Assembly (NCBI GenBank): GCA_026745465.1
Contig: JACYXH010000802.1
Location: 2,600,001-2,664,000 of the forward strand
Source of the DNA: Lota lota
Taxonomy: Eukaryota > Chordata > Actinopteri > Gadiformes > Lotidae
Length of the DNA: 64,000 nucleotides
Direction: 5' to 3'
The notes under the pieces: model-generated
Told to the model about the DNA's origin: nothing
What the model saw: only the letters and a program-made list of their open reading frames with translations
The model's database searches: none
Part shown: positions 1 to 14,585 of the stretch, one piece after another
Layout: every line of letters begins with the position of its first letter
How positions within the stretch are numbered: the stretch's first letter is position 1
Made by a program: the position numbers and the translations under genes

Positions 1-443
1 TGCTAGACCCTCTCTGTATGCAGTGTTGGAAGCTGTTCTGCCGGGGGGGAGACACCTGGATCGTGTCTCCTACCCTGCCAAAACAAACCCCTTCTCTTCC
101 TCACTGTGAAGTGGTTTATTCCTGAGACTGGGCAGACAGGAGCAAAGACGCTATGCAGATACACATACAAAAGGATGGACAGACTGACGCACATAGGGTG
201 TGGCATGCACACTCACACACACACACACACACACACATACAGAAGTAAACACACACACACACACACAGGCACATGCACACACACGCAGAATTAGACATAC
301 AAGTAGGTTATGGGACATTAGTGTGTGTGAGAATGAGGATGCCCATGGGTTTTGATTTTCTTTTACAAGTTTTTAGATTGAATAATTGTCCCTTTGAGAT
401 CACATCTCTATATCTGTGTGTGTGGGTGTTTGTGTGTGTGTGT

Positions 444-464
444 GGGGGGGGGGGGGGGGGGGGG
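444..464 (+). repeat. poly-G run (21 bases)
   Basis: An uninterrupted G run follows directly on a GT array (418-443). It could form a G-quadruplex, but its exact length is likely to be unreliable in sequencing. Confidence 0.9.
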
Positions 465-2154
465 TTAATATACATGAGCAACATATCAAGTAACAGGTTC
501 TATTTGTATTCATACATTCAGAAAAACCTCAAGTTAACCTCAAGTTAAAAACATATAAAACCTTAGAAACATAGACCAATAACAAATGTTTTGCTTTGAA
601 TACATCTTAGAATATATGAATCTTAAGTCAAACCAACAAATCTACCTCAATGCACTACACATTTAGGTCAGAAAGTAACATTTAAGATCCCAGAGGAAAA
701 TAAAGGTTTGCTGTAGCTGGGTCTCACTAACATTTTACTAGTAATGACGTTCCCCCAGCTGCATCACTGTGCTTTGATGTGCAACACAAGCGCACTCTTC
801 TTAAAAGGAACTTCACCTTTTTTCATTTTTTTTCTACCAGAACCAACTCCTCTTCAACCCGCTCATTCTGTATACAAACTAAGCGCTGTGGACAATTCAA
901 AGACTCTCGGATAGATAGTACAGTTTCGGCTGCCGGTTGGTCGTGACCAGTTTGGTCCCTGCTTAAGTTTTGCCACCTCTCCCTTACTTTCACTTTCACT
1001 TTCATCTTTTTACCCTTGGCTCTTGTTATCCACCACCGCCTTCGAAGTCAGAGGCAGGAGATAAAACCAAGTGTTGCGTGTCGCAGCTTCAACCGCGCAC
1101 AGAAACGTGCATGCACACACAAACACACACACACATACACACACATACACACGCACACACACACACAAGTGCCCCTGTAATCAGACGAGGGAGCTGTAGA
1201 GACTGATGTTGTCAAGAAATAACCCAGTGCAATTCAAAACACAGAACTGATGTCTTTTATGCAAATGAGCAGGGAATCGTTAACTTTTGTAACTCGGTGA
1301 AAGTCTTTAATGGCAGTTAATTGGTTTAACTGAATCACTGTCACAGCGAAGTAGCCAAGAGGTTGGCAGCTTGACTGGTGGAAACCAAAATAAATTGTTC
1401 TGTGTTTGTGTACTTTTTGATGTGTCCCTTGTATTTATGTCTCTTACATGTCTCTTGTATATGGATTCATCTGAATATCATAAACCAGGTTTATGGACAT
1501 AAAACATAACAAACCAATCATTTAACAAACAAAAAGTCAAAGCATTTCTTACAACTGCCTAATTGGTGCCTAAAATGTGGTTACACTCCACTGCAACACT
1601 AACTACAGCAAGTAAATCAGTGTAGGAATAGCTTTGGGAAATACAGTCATTACATCCAGATCCAAGTGGACTACAATTACAGACGTGGCAGATTTACACA
1701 GGATTAGGACAGACAGACAAACAACAATTTAACGGTTTTAATCTTCTTTGTTTTTTGGAGGGGGGTACTTTTGCATTATGTGTTGCCATGATAACTTCAT
1801 TATGCATTAAGGGGGATTTCCACCGGCTGTGGCGCTCACAACTAAACACTGACCAAATATGCAACCAGCTGACTTTATTGGCACATCTGGAGACTAACAA
1901 AAAAAATCGGTTTGAAAAGTGTGGGTGGGTGGTGGAATGTGAGGAGGACAGCGACCACCCTTGGCGATGGAGCCATCCTTACTAGCAGGCTGTAAACACA
2001 CTTCGTCTGCCCATATAAACAATGACATCACTTGTTCCATGAAAATTATGTATGTTTTCTATTTTACAAAGCTATTACCGATCTAGCATTGGAAGTGAGG
2101 TGTAAATCCTGTCCTTCCCCCTCCAACACGGCTTTACACATTAGTAGGACGAAC

Positions 2155-2183
2155 ACTGTGTGTGTGTGTGTCTATGTGTCACA

Positions 2184-2221
<38 letters not shown>

Positions 2222-2289
2222 TTGTGTGTTTGTGAGTATGTGTGTGTGTTTCTATGTGTCACATCGTGTGTGTATGTGTGTGTGTGCGC
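2155..2289 (+). repeat. (GT)n microsatellite cluster
   Basis: Interrupted GT arrays with short TCTATGTGTCAC spacers, repeated twice in similar form. They are about 40 bases from the 32-base C run that follows. Confidence 0.85.
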
Positions 2290-2327
2290 AAGAAACACAC
2301 TCTTCTTGAAAGGAACATCGCACATTT

Positions 2328-2330
<3 letters not shown>

Positions 2331-2362
<32 letters not shown>
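2331..2362 (+). repeat. poly-C run (32 bases)
   Basis: The longest pure homopolymer in the window. The downstream sequence stays C-rich to about 2,410. Confidence 0.9.
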
Positions 2363-2363
<1 letters not shown>

Positions 2364-2943
2364 AAACCCCACCCTTTCATTACCCCCTGCCCCATCCTCC
2401 CCCCCTGCCAGCACCACATCGCAGAGGGACTTGACAGTTTACATATTTGTACTGTTATTTCCCACCTAGTGGACCTAAATCTTACACTGGACTTCCACAC
2501 TTTACATTGCTTTTATCATGCTCTTGTTTCTTGTGTTGTACTTGGATGCTAACTGTCTCACATGTCTTAAATGCCCTGGAACCTTGGACCATGAGAACGT
2601 AGTTCCTAACGGAAAAATAACGTTATTTGTATTGATTTGAAATACCCACCTACCCACCACCCACCACCCACCCCCCTTCCATATCTGGGGTGGGGTCCAC
2701 AGTCTAGCTGGGGGTTTGTTAATCAAACAGAACTTTAGATGGGAAGCCCCTCGCTCTCTAGTTCTGTTTTATTTACAAAGCTCTCTAGTTCCTCACCCCC
2801 CCCCCCCCCATCCTCCTCTATCAATGCTCTCCTCCGTCCTCCTAGTTCCAGATGTTTCCCATTTCCTCTGCTGCCAGATAAACACACATCTCTCATCCTG
2901 CCGCACTTTTTTCATAACATAGCCTGTTTCTAGAACATGGTCC

Positions 2944-3064
2944 TGCTTCTCTCTCCTCCTCCACCTCTCCTCCTCCTTCTCTCCTCTACTCCTCTCCTCC
3001 TCCTCCTCCTCTCCCCCTCTACTCCTCTTCTCCTCTCCTGTGCCTCCTCCTCTCCTCCAACATC
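2944..3064 (+). repeat. CTC/TCC-rich pyrimidine tract
   Basis: Degenerate CTCCTC and TCCTCC triplets on the plus strand. It encodes only low-complexity Leu/Ser/Pro frames. Confidence 0.8.
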
Positions 3065-3490
3065 TTCTTCCGCTTCATTCTACACCTTATTCCGTGGAGA
3101 TGCTCAGAAGGGGACAGCCTCATTGACAGACCTCCCCCCCACACACACACACACACACACACACTTACCGCTTCCTCCTTCACTCATCTCGGGAGAGGCT
3201 ACTGGCACACACACACACACACAGGCGTGAATGAAGTGACGGATGCCGTCAACCTTGCCAGTCAGATAGCTGGCCTATTTGATGATGCACTTAGGCAAGA
3301 GTGGATGATGTGGGACAGAAGGAGTGTTTTATCAGGGAGTAAAGGAACAAAGCTATCGCCAGGGTCCCGTGCTCAGCTGGGTACAATAGAATGGTGGATA
3401 TCACTCTGTTGAGCAACTGGAGCACAATGGCATGCATTTCCAGTCAACACGTGTATGTCTGCATGTGTGTGTTTGTGTGTGTGTGTGAGA

Positions 3491-3522
<32 letters not shown>

Positions 3523-3556
3523 GAATCTGCCAGCCTGTAACAGCAATCAATTATTA

Positions 3557-3907
<351 letters not shown>

Positions 3908-6900
3908 TCAAACTAGTGTTATGCATCAAACATCATGGTGATACTTCAATTTTGCTTTTGTATAAATGTTTTATTGATGGGAAAGACACAAAAAAAACAC
4001 AAAAACAAAAGTAACTCAAATGTGAAAAAGAATTACGAGGAGTAATTACCCTTTAGTAATAGTTGAATATTTGGGATATTGCTGAAAGGGGTTTCAGTAA
4101 TTGAAGGGAATCTACAGGGGTCTATCTTCAGGAGCCATTGGGCAATCTCCCTGTACCCTTGGCTTTTAAGGGGAACTAAATATGTGGCATTTCGTTGAAG
4201 CTTTTATCCAAAGTGTCTTTACAATACGGTGAGTGCATACATTCTAAGCACGGGTGACTCAAGCTCAACCTGGAGGAGAATGAAACTATTATGGTTTGTA
4301 TTTGAAGGCCATGGGTTCTTTAGGAAAAGGCCTGCTTGTAGCCCTATTAAATGGAATGTCTCTGACTGTTGCGAAAACGGTTTCTCATGGCCATTTAGTG
4401 GAATGTATGGGACTACTTTAGTAAAGTAATGTTCAACCTGAAAATTGGGAAATAAAGTCTTACTGCACAGTTGGAGACCGAGGAAACTATGGATTCTGTC
4501 AAAACCATGGCAAAACGATTTACCACAGAGATCGGATAAACCCTCTGAATTGTTGTATTCTTTCAGATAGGTTATACACGCTAGCATAAGATTATTACAA
4601 AGCTACTTTTTGACGAAAAAGATGAGCATTTCTTGAGGCAAAGGTAGGGAAATAAAATTGCAGAAGACTTTTGCTACCAATCTGTTACCTCTGCTGATTA
4701 ATGGCTTGGCCACTAGTCCATCCCTAACAGCTGTTATAACAACACACACTTTATTTCTGGAAGCAATATTTCAAAGGCCAAATCGAGACCTTGAATTTAT
4801 TAAAGCTCTGAACAAGAGTACAACTTTTTAGTAAAACTAATCTGTAAGTAGTGGTGGCTCTCATTAGCATGTTAAGTGAAAATAAAAGGAAAAAGAAAGC
4901 AGCGAAAACTATTTGATTAACTGAAACGTAACCCTTACCCCTGCACATATTAGCCTTGACAGATGCACTCAAGAACTAATCGTCTTTCAAACCAGAGGAC
5001 TCCTTTCTAAATAACATAAGGTCATACCAATAAAGAACACGCTAATCAAATCGAGAGGAGGAAGAAATTATTTGTTTATAATGTGTTTACAGTGAAAGAT
5101 GGAGGGATAAAGTTCTCATTACTAATCGCAACAGAAACAATGAAATAGCAAAAGTCATCTTGCTGTTGTCTCTGTGAAGAAACAGGAAAAAAACTGCAAT
5201 TACATGGATTTTTCTAATCGTTTAGTGAATCTTTAGACAAAACACAGGTACAGGTTTGTGTTTTTATTGGATTTGAGCGCAATAATTGATTTATGTAACT
5301 GACAGGCAGTGTGTGGAACACAAGATAAGATGTACATACAGAGAAAGACCTGTGGCTGGGAGTGTATCTGCTTTGCTGTAGTTTGCTTTGTTTATTGTTA
5401 TTTGTTGTTTGGTATTTTGTATCCCCGAGCGTATGTTGACACCAGCCCGAAGATAAATCCCTTGTACATTTGTAGACCGGCAAATAAAGCTCTTTATTTT
5501 TCATTTATTCTGAAGTCAGCTTAGCTGACTGATTCCAGTTTTTTTGTTTTTGTAAAAAATTATGGAATAGCTGAAGCAATATAGATAATCAATACTATAA
5601 AAATAGTATTTCACAATAAAAGATGCTTCTGTGATTGCTGAATGCATATTAACATTACTTTTCAAAAAGCCATTATCCAAAACTGTATTGCTCACTATCC
5701 AATGGTCATACATAAATTCATAACCATGTGGAAAAGAAGCAATGTAACAAATTATGAATTCCATTACAAGTCAGTTAAACTTTAATCTACCATTAGGCCT
5801 GTCCATCATAGATCAATTATAGTGCCACCCATCTCTCCAACGGTGTCGCCTTGTGAATGGGATTAAACTTTTAATGCACATCGTACTGAGGGATACATCT
5901 TGGGCTATTGGGAAAGATGTCTTTCCTCTCTCAGCCGTCAAAATGGCCGCCCTCTAAATTTAAGGACACTAGTCATTTGGTCTGACCTAATCTCAGATCC
6001 AGCAGTCCTACTATATTACAGCTGAACCTCTGTGGGGAGACGGCATAGAGACAGATCCGGAAACCAAAAAATTATGTTTCATTACGGAGATATTTTACCG
6101 AGCTTTTTAGGCAAAGCTTTCAGAAAGTTTTGCTACAGTGGCCAGTCTACACAGTGTTGATTTGAAACCTTGAGACCGTTTTTTACTATTTACTAGTGCT
6201 GGCCGAGTTTGTGTTCGCTGTTAATAGCCAATTACACGCTTTCAGATCCCTACTTCCAGCAACTTTATTGGTCTAAACAAATATTAAGAGAAAGAAAGAG
6301 AAATGTCGTGTTCACCCAGATTTGAGCTCGTCTGCAATCAGATTCAAGATTGGTCATCTAAAGTCTGATTTGTTGTCTTTAATCCAACTGAATTTATTAA
6401 TTTATGTTCACTAGAAAACCAAGTGATGTCTGATTAAAAATATCTGCTATTTTCTTGTCAATAACAAAACAAGATACTTAATCTTTAAATTGAAACGGCT
6501 TGAAAACCGAACTGTTCAAGTTAGACTCGCTAATAAAAAGCTTATTGAAGAGAATTGACAGAATGACGCAGATACTTTGCGTCACTGTCAGGAACAACTG
6601 GCAACAACTGTTGGTTGTTAATGTAAATTTAGCAAAACAGAAACAGCCTTTCATTTCCTGCACACAAGGTCTGTTATGAATACAAATAAACATGAGTTTT
6701 AGAGGTCAGCTGTACACAACAGTTCTCCCCTCCTCTTCCTCCTTCTTCTCGACCACCTCTACTCCTCCTCCTCCTCTTCCTCCCCCACCACATCCTCCTC
6801 CCCAACCGCCTCCACGTCCTTCTCGCCTGTTCCTCCAACAGCTCAGCGCTCCAGCTGCCGCTGACCAAGGAGGAAGAGAGAGGACACTCATCCCAGAGAG

Positions 6901-8639
6901 GAGAACATATGGCCACTCCACTCCACAGGAACAAAGAGCTCATTTCCTCTGCTACTCTGGGTTTACATTACTACACTAACCGCCCCGCCCCCTATCTCTC
7001 TCTGGCCAGAAGACACACAGCCACAGATTCAAGTGAACATCACAGCAGGTCCTCCTTCTGATTCCAACTGGACAAGTGAGAGACCTATTAAACACGATAG
7101 ATTATTAGAACGCAGATGTCTTTGAACTTGATTCAGACTGGACCGACTGCCACTCAAAGTCACTTAGTAGGCATGTGTGTCAGTGTGGATCTTACTTAAA
7201 CATGCTTTGTACTAGGGGGGTGGGGAGGGGTTAGAGGCAAAGTGTGTGCTAAACCAAGAAAGAGTCTTATAGGATCTCAGGGGAAAAGGGCATTTGGGAG
7301 ATGAAGAGAAGAGACAAAATAAAATAAAAGGAAAGGAAAGGAAAGAAATGAATGAGACTAAATGAAAAAAGGAAGCGTGAAAAGAAAAGGTAAAGAAAGG
7401 GAGAAAAGAGAACTGCCTGGGAGATTAATCTGAGTTCAAAGAATTTCAGGGTTCAACATCTACCATGTGTTTTTATTTCAGATAAACCCAGCTTTTCATT
7501 TCATTATTCATCAAACAAGACAGATGAAAACAAACAGATTGATTTGACACAGCTGCCCACAGAGCACATTGTCAATTGAGTCATTCCCAAGATGTATTTT
7601 CTAAAGGCTAGTTATGAAATTCACCGCAATCAAAGCCTTAATGGAAATGACCACTTTTCTTTACTAGGACAGAAGCGTGAAAACCTTCAGCGTGAAAGCT
7701 GTTTGTTACGCCACAGTACTTGACAAGTCATGCATTTATTTCTCTCTAATCAAGGACAAAGCAAGCTCAAAATGGAAACTTAATATGAACTTGAGCTGAG
7801 AAGCCAAGAAGAGAAAAGGAAAATACAGCAAATGGAGGAATTCAAAAGGGAAAAGGTCATTGGGAAGCAAAGAAAAATGGATACAAAAATGAGCCCAATG
7901 CACATTTCACGCCTGTGTTTTCCTGAAGATCCTCGAGCTTGCTTAGAATAGTTATGGGTCCAAATTAATGATATGAGTAACCTGTTGCTCCCAAACCACA
8001 GACCATAAAAGAGGTTTATAGAGATTTTTGGCTGATTGTGTCCCTTTAAATGGCACAATGACAAATACAGAAAAGAAAGAATAGAAAGTGGTACATGAAG
8101 TAAGACAGACTGACTGCATAAATTACCCTTTACGTTTTTATCCAAAGCGAAATACAAGTGAGGATGAGAGCAATCAACGCATGGAATCATAACTGGTGTA
8201 ACTACAACAAATACCAAGAGCTGCACGACAACGTTTCTTAAAAAAAACTCAGTTGTACAGAGTGCAGACTTCAAGTCAAAACCACATATTCATCCTTTTT
8301 TAAGTGCATAAAGGATATTTTGCAATTTTATTTATTTATTTAATTGTATTTATGCATAATAGTTACAACTCAGTGATACAGCGATAGTACATCTCAACAC
8401 AATGTGTTGACTATATTCAACATCAAATTAAATTAAATGAGTAACTAGGGGCATTTCTGTTTCTAAACATCCCTATATGTATAAATCCTCCCCAGTCCCA
8501 CATCCCTCATCCCTCCTCTGTCCCCTCCCCCAACCCGTCTGTCTCCATTTTAATTAACGAATCGTAACGGCTCTGTTCCACCCTCATCAGATGAGGGCTT
8601 CTATCCTGACATGCTGATTGATTAGTGATTAGCAAGAGC

Positions 8640-8664
8640 GGGGGGGGGGGGGGGGGGGGGGGGG
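8640..8664 (+). repeat. poly-G run (25 bases)
   Basis: A pure G run. A second run of 14 G lies at 8,947-8,960. Confidence 0.9.
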
Positions 8665-9024
8665 TTAACTCTCACTCACAGTTCACGCAACCTTACCCCA
8701 GACCTCATAATTAACAGTTAGTGTTAATACCATATTTGTATGCTTTTATGTATTTATTTATTTATTGTATATATTGATCTATTCTCTTTATATATATACT
8801 TTTTTTTTACTTTGTAAGTATTATTTGATTTTGAAATGTATAATAATTATTATTATTAGTGTTATTATTGGCTTCTGAAATACACAATTTAGAGTTAATC
8901 TACAACAAAGCTGGAATCTACTTCCTGTCTGGGGTGGAAGGGGAAAGGGGGGGGGGGGGGCGCAGGGGCAAATGGATACGGTAATATGTACCCACATGCA
9001 CACATTTTTAGCAAGTGTGTATGT

Positions 9025-9054
9025 GTGTACACACACAACCACACACACACACAA

Positions 9055-9088
<34 letters not shown>

Positions 9089-9095
9089 ATGCATT

Positions 9096-9126
<31 letters not shown>
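9025..9126 (+). repeat. (CA)n microsatellite cluster
   Basis: Three CA arrays separated by short interruptions. Confidence 0.85.
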
Positions 9127-9128
<2 letters not shown>

Positions 9129-9461
9129 GATTCTCCCCTGGATTTACTTCAAAGGCACTCGAGTACACTTGAGTATCCAATCAATAGTCTCTACAATTAT
9201 TTTGGTTTAACAACAACAAAGACTAAAGTAAAGGTCATCCCATATCATAAAGCTTTTGGTATTTTTTGACACAGTTTTCAGGAGAAAAGGATCCATCTGA
9301 GGGACAGATTCAAAAACAAAGAAACGTGTGTGTTGTTTCGGTGAGTCGGTGCGTGAGATTAAATCCATCCATGTGTACTGAACGCTTGGCTTTCAACACT
9401 TTCAACATTTCTTTCAGTGCAGACATTTCCCTTCACATCTTCCCGTGTGTGTTTTGTGTAC

Positions 9462-9492
<31 letters not shown>

Positions 9493-9630
9493 CGTACGAG
9501 TGTGCGTGCGTGCTTGTGTGTGAGTGGAGGATTTTGGGTCACCCTAGTGGAGAAGATTACTTGTAGCCCATCTTGAACCTCAACAAACACACAGCTTATC
9601 CAGACCCTGCAGACACGCCACACCCAGTAT

Positions 9631-9864
9631 CCTGTCCCACTGTGCCACACACTGTCCACACTTAAACCCGCCAACACTACACCTGTCCCACTGTACCACA
9701 CACTGTCCACACTCAGACCCACCACCAACACTACAACTGTCCCACTGTACCACACACTGTCCACACTCAGACCCCCCACCAACACTACACCTGTCCCACT
9801 GTACCACACACTGTCTACACTCAGACTCACCAACAACAGAATACCTGTCCCACTGTAACATCAA
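9631..9864 (+). repeat. 54-bp minisatellite, about 4 units
   Basis: Units begin CTGTCCCACTGTACCACACA and continue through a TCAGACCC stretch and ACCAACACTAC. The period is about 54 bases, or 18 codons, so the minus strand keeps an open frame with a repeating 18-residue pattern (D-S-V-W-Y-S-G). The first unit is the most diverged. There is no start context or splice evidence for a gene. Confidence 0.85.
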
Positions 9865-9884
9865 ACCCTCTCCTCACAGACATA

Positions 9885-9950
9885 CAGACAGACAGACAGA
9901 CAGACACACAGGCATGCAGACAGACAGGCAGAGAGGAAGATAGACAGACA
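9885..9950 (+). repeat. (CAGA)n tetranucleotide array
   Basis: An interrupted GACA/CAGA repeat that grades into A/G-rich sequence up to about 10,070. Confidence 0.75.
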
Positions 9951-10987
9951 GAATGGAAGATGGCCAAACAGATTATGTCAAACAGAAGACTGAAAAACAG
10001 AAAGAAGGAAAGAACAAACAGACAAACAAACAAAGGAAAGAAAGAGGGAAAGAAAGGAAGAAAGGTATTGCATTTTAGACAAACACATGGTAACTCAAGG
10101 CAGTTCATGAGATCAATTTCTACCTTTCCTTTGACAAATGTTAACATGATGAAGGCTTTCACACAAGCCCCCATTCACACACAGTGACACAGTCAGTTTG
10201 GCAAAGGCACTAATCCCTTTGAAGTGAGCCGTAGAGGCGTGACTTCCAAGGAACTTTGAGTGCAGTAACAATCTACTCCAGTATTTGGACCAGACCAAAT
10301 CATCCGGATTTGCAAATTAGCAGGAAACCGGACGTATGACTAAAGAGGAGAATCAGCTTAGCTAGGCTAGCTAGGCCTCAGGGATCAATAGAAAACCATG
10401 GCAATCAGATGCTAATCAGAGTGCTCGCTAAGAGGAGGCCAAACAAAAGGAGAGTATAAAAGGGGGATGTAAATATAATTAGACTTACAGGTCTCTCTGA
10501 TAGGTGAAAAGAAAGATAGGGAAAAAGAAAGAAAGAATAATTTGCTATATGCTAGCAATGACGATAGCTACCTGCTAGTAATAACATGCTGAAAATGAAA
10601 GTTGAAATAGATGAATGAAATGTAAATAGATATTTTGGGGTTGTCTATGAATCAAATTTAAATCATAATAATGTAACTTTAAAACAAAGGCACAACATAT
10701 CTTTTAATTTGCTCATGTTAATTTAAATAAACACAGACACAAAGACATGCATAGGAATTCACACGTTCACATAAAGACACCCTCAGCCCCAAATTAATTA
10801 ACTGATTAATCTGGGATGCATCAACAAACACACAAACATGTGTACAAACACAAACACAACGGTGCAAAGCATAAGAAACCTTGTAGTTATGTCTCATCGC
10901 GCTCTCACAAAGAGAACATTGAATATTAAAAGCCTGGAGGAGTAATTGGCAGAAGCTTTAACTAACGTGACTGAATTGAGATACATG

Positions 10988-11102
10988 TCATTAATGGGCA
11001 GGTAGGGGTTAGAACATCTTGCTCAAAGATGTCTAACTGTTAGGCTGCAGACATTCAGTGATAAAACCTAGAACCTTTTATGCTGGGAGCCACTAGACCG
11101 TC
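10988..11102 (-). repeat. tRNA-derived SINE remnant
   Basis: Read on the minus strand this gives a tRNA-like head (CGGTCTAGTGGCTCCCAGC), a degenerate B box near 11,060, and the AGATGTTTGAGCAAGATGTTC-like segment. The same segment order appears in the copies at 11,791, 23,251, 30,799 and 37,111. Confidence 0.55.
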
Positions 11103-11790
11103 CTGTACGTCTGCATTGGTTCATTTCAACAAAATGGCTTTTTTTGTGGGAAATGTGGCATAAAGGTGAAAATACAAATGTGTTTTCGGGCCTTATTCAT
11201 TTTTGTTCCAGGAGCCACCAGTCCTCTGGAAGCCATTACCTCTGAGGTTGATAGGCCAGAGGAGAAATAGGTTTCAAGTTAAATGGCCCTAGGTGGCCCA
11301 GTGTGCATATAAGGTTCAACATATAAAAGGAAGTAAAAATGAAATAAAAATCTTTAAAATTCCTGTGACGATGCAGCCAGTAGGCCAGCACCCATGCACG
11401 GGGTAGGGGATAGGTTGTGACAGAGCTGGCCTCATGTGTAGACAGGTGTTGTTGTGGGATTGCTTTCTATATGAAAGTCCTCTTTTATATAGAAAGATTT
11501 AATGAAAGAAGGTAAGGAGGCAAACTTTGTAACACTTGAGCTGGTCTAGTGTGGTTTGAACCTAATGTTGGAGGGGCCACCTTCAACATTAGGTTGGCCA
11601 CCATAGTGTAAAACACAGTTTAGAGTTGATGCTGCTTTGTGAGGTACAACCGCTTTAGTCAACAAGCCATTTGATATAGTTTTGAGTTGTATATAGTTCT
11701 TCATCATTGGGGGGATAGTGGTCCATTATAGTCTATATAGAGCATGGTTGAAGAATGATAAATAACCCATAACGTTATATTTTGTTTGGG

Positions 11791-11960
11791 CTAGTGTAGT
11801 GCTAGGGTGTTCTATCCCAGTCGAAAGGTATCGAGTTTGATCACCAATGCATGGATGATAACCTGTAGGCATCCTTAAGCAAGCATGCCTAACCCTGTTT
11901 GCTCTTGTATCTAAAATGCAATGCAAAACACTTCGGATTAAATCATCTGCTAAGTACCTA
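11791..11960 (+). repeat. tRNA-derived SINE remnant
   Basis: The order is AGTGTAGTGCTAGGGTGTT, a B-box-like GAGTTTGATCACC, GGCATCCTTAAGCAAGCATGC, and the tail CTTCGGATTAAATCATCTGC. This is the layout shared by the family in this window. It is diverged and non-functional as a tRNA. Confidence 0.6.
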
Positions 11961-12256
11961 ACACAAAATGTCCTTTGATGCTTTTTTGGTGTGTTTTTAT
12001 TAGTGTTTGTGGTTGTCCTTTACAACAGATATTCTCTCATTTCCTTTGGACTCGGCGGTTGGTTTAATAACGGTTAGGCAACCATGGAGCACATGAAACG
12101 GTTGACAACCCTTGGCCCAAATGTGGTTGCCAGGGGTAACCAGGCAACTGTTACCTTCAAGATCCGTAAAAGCTTTTTTAAAGCCATTCTTACATTAACT
12201 GGACACACTCGTGTGTTTTATTCAAAGGGAACAACGTCCTAATCTCTTGATGCCAA

Positions 12257-12292
12257 ATGTGTGAGTGTGTGTGTGTGTTTCTGTGTGTGTTA

Positions 12293-12347
<55 letters not shown>
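12257..12347 (+). repeat. (GT)n microsatellite
   Basis: A GT array whose last 46 bases or so are uninterrupted. Confidence 0.85.
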
Positions 12348-12351
<4 letters not shown>

Positions 12352-12571
12352 TGCATGTCAATTTGATGGACACACACACTTGTTTTACGAGCCAATACTG
12401 ACAGCTGCTTCAATCATAGGGGAAAGGGGATACCTTTGGTTTCTCAATTGTAAAACAGCCAATCACATCCCCAGGAGACTCCCAATTACCACTCTGCTAT
12501 GCTGGCTCGCCTCATTTGGGAGATAATAGTGACAGACAAAACACACACATGAACACTCATATGCAGACATG

Positions 12572-12712
<141 letters not shown>

Positions 12713-14436
12713 TTTCTCCTTCTCTCCTTAAGATAGCTATAAACTTTGTGAATATTGATCCAAAATGGCTTGGTCGACCAATGGTTTTCAGATGCCATTG
12801 TTGTGAATTAGCTGATTATCTGAATATGTGAACCTATTGAAGAGTTATTCAGAGATGTTATCGCTCACTGTTGGATGTATGTTGCCATGACACACAATCC
12901 AAAGAGGATTACAACTTGAATAAAACATGCCACAAACGAACAGATCCATGTCTTTCAACGTCATTCGCTAATTGGTTTTACACAGGCTGTTGGTCTTACA
13001 TGAACTGATCAACATGCACACAAGTAGAGTGAGTGGGTCACAGTGTGACTCAAGCAGCTAAGATGAAGGCAAGATGTCTCAGAGTGACACAATAAAAGCA
13101 GCTCTTTAGATGCAAACATGAACCATGAATGAATCAATGTTAAATTATAAATGTTGATGTATACAGGTGACAAATGAATCAACTAAACGATCCTAAACTA
13201 TGTTCTGTAAAAAAATGTGGCGCTCCCTTCCTCTTTCTCTGTCATCTTCATCTGAAAAATCTAAATCCCATAGGTATTATGTTTAAACGTCCTTAATAAA
13301 CTGGCCTGGATAGCGCAGATTTCAGTGCACAAGCAATCAAAACGGTTCTGGCAGTCAGTGGATGGATGTGGAGTCAAATTATCTTCGATTTAACTTATTA
13401 TATATTTATTTCTCTTGCTATTTTGGTATTTCCATGTCCATTGAGAGTGAATGCAGACCAGGGTAAAATTTCCTTGTATTATGTTAACTCATATTTTGTC
13501 AATAAAGCTGTAGTGTGTGAAAGAGGGATCTGTGTCATCTAAAGGGAGACACTGACATATGAGGACTTTTGTGCTGAATGTCTCCCATAAGAGCCAGGAA
13601 ACTATATAAAGTATATCATCAGTATAGTATGACAAGCTAGTGTAACTTGGAATAGTTATATTTCATTATAAGCCAATTCTTTTTTTGCAAGGCACGAAAT
13701 TATGCATATTTTATCAAATAAGAACATAAAGTATCTACAAATTAAATCGTTATCTGGAAATGTAATATTTCAGATGCTCTCACGTTTCAGAAATAGTTTT
13801 CGCAAGTTCTTTTTCTGTCGTTGACAGAGAGAGACAGAGAGAATATCAAAAGTCTTGAATAGGATTCATATCACTGAATATCTCTCGGAGCAACTCCCCA
13901 TCTGCCACGAAGTGAATACAGCCAAGCCGTGTCGCGAGATAGATGCAAGGCGATCTCGTCAAGTTTGAGGAGGAGAAAAGACAGAATTATGTTCTGCGCT
14001 TCTTCATATTTCTTGAAAATCCTGTCAGCCTACGCCGGCACATAACTGAGCCACAGAGCACATTCTCCCTGGCACCTCTGTGTCTCAGGGGGGGTATCTG
14101 CAATGTCAGAATTAAAGGTTCATGCATTGAAATTGCCCTCCCCTGACACTGGAACAGACCAGGCATGTAGGGCAACAACTTGTACGACTCTTTCTTCTTC
14201 TATTTGTTCTTTAGCAGAGCTGCTGAATGGAGCATGGTGCTAGTATCAGTGCTGAGGTGTTGTCATCGCAGAAAATAAGTGTTGTTCTTCTCGGCTTGTT
14301 TGTAAATCTGATTCGGCCAACTAGTTTGGTGTTAGTGTATCTGGTACTTCCTATTTTCTTTGTTATTTCATTGTCATCAAACTGTTAATGATTACTATTA
14401 GCATGCTGATAATTGGACAGTAAGTGTAGGGGGTAT

Positions 14437-14517
14437 CTATATAAATATATATATATATAGTGTATGTCTATATAGATCTCCATATATATAAATATATATT
14501 CATATACTTGTGTATCT

Positions 14518-14583
<66 letters not shown>
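14437..14583 (+). repeat. (TA)n / (TCTATA)n microsatellite
   Basis: TATATA and TCTATA units. The central part from about 14,530 to 14,582 is nearly pure TA. Confidence 0.85.
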
Positions 14584-14585
<2 letters not shown>

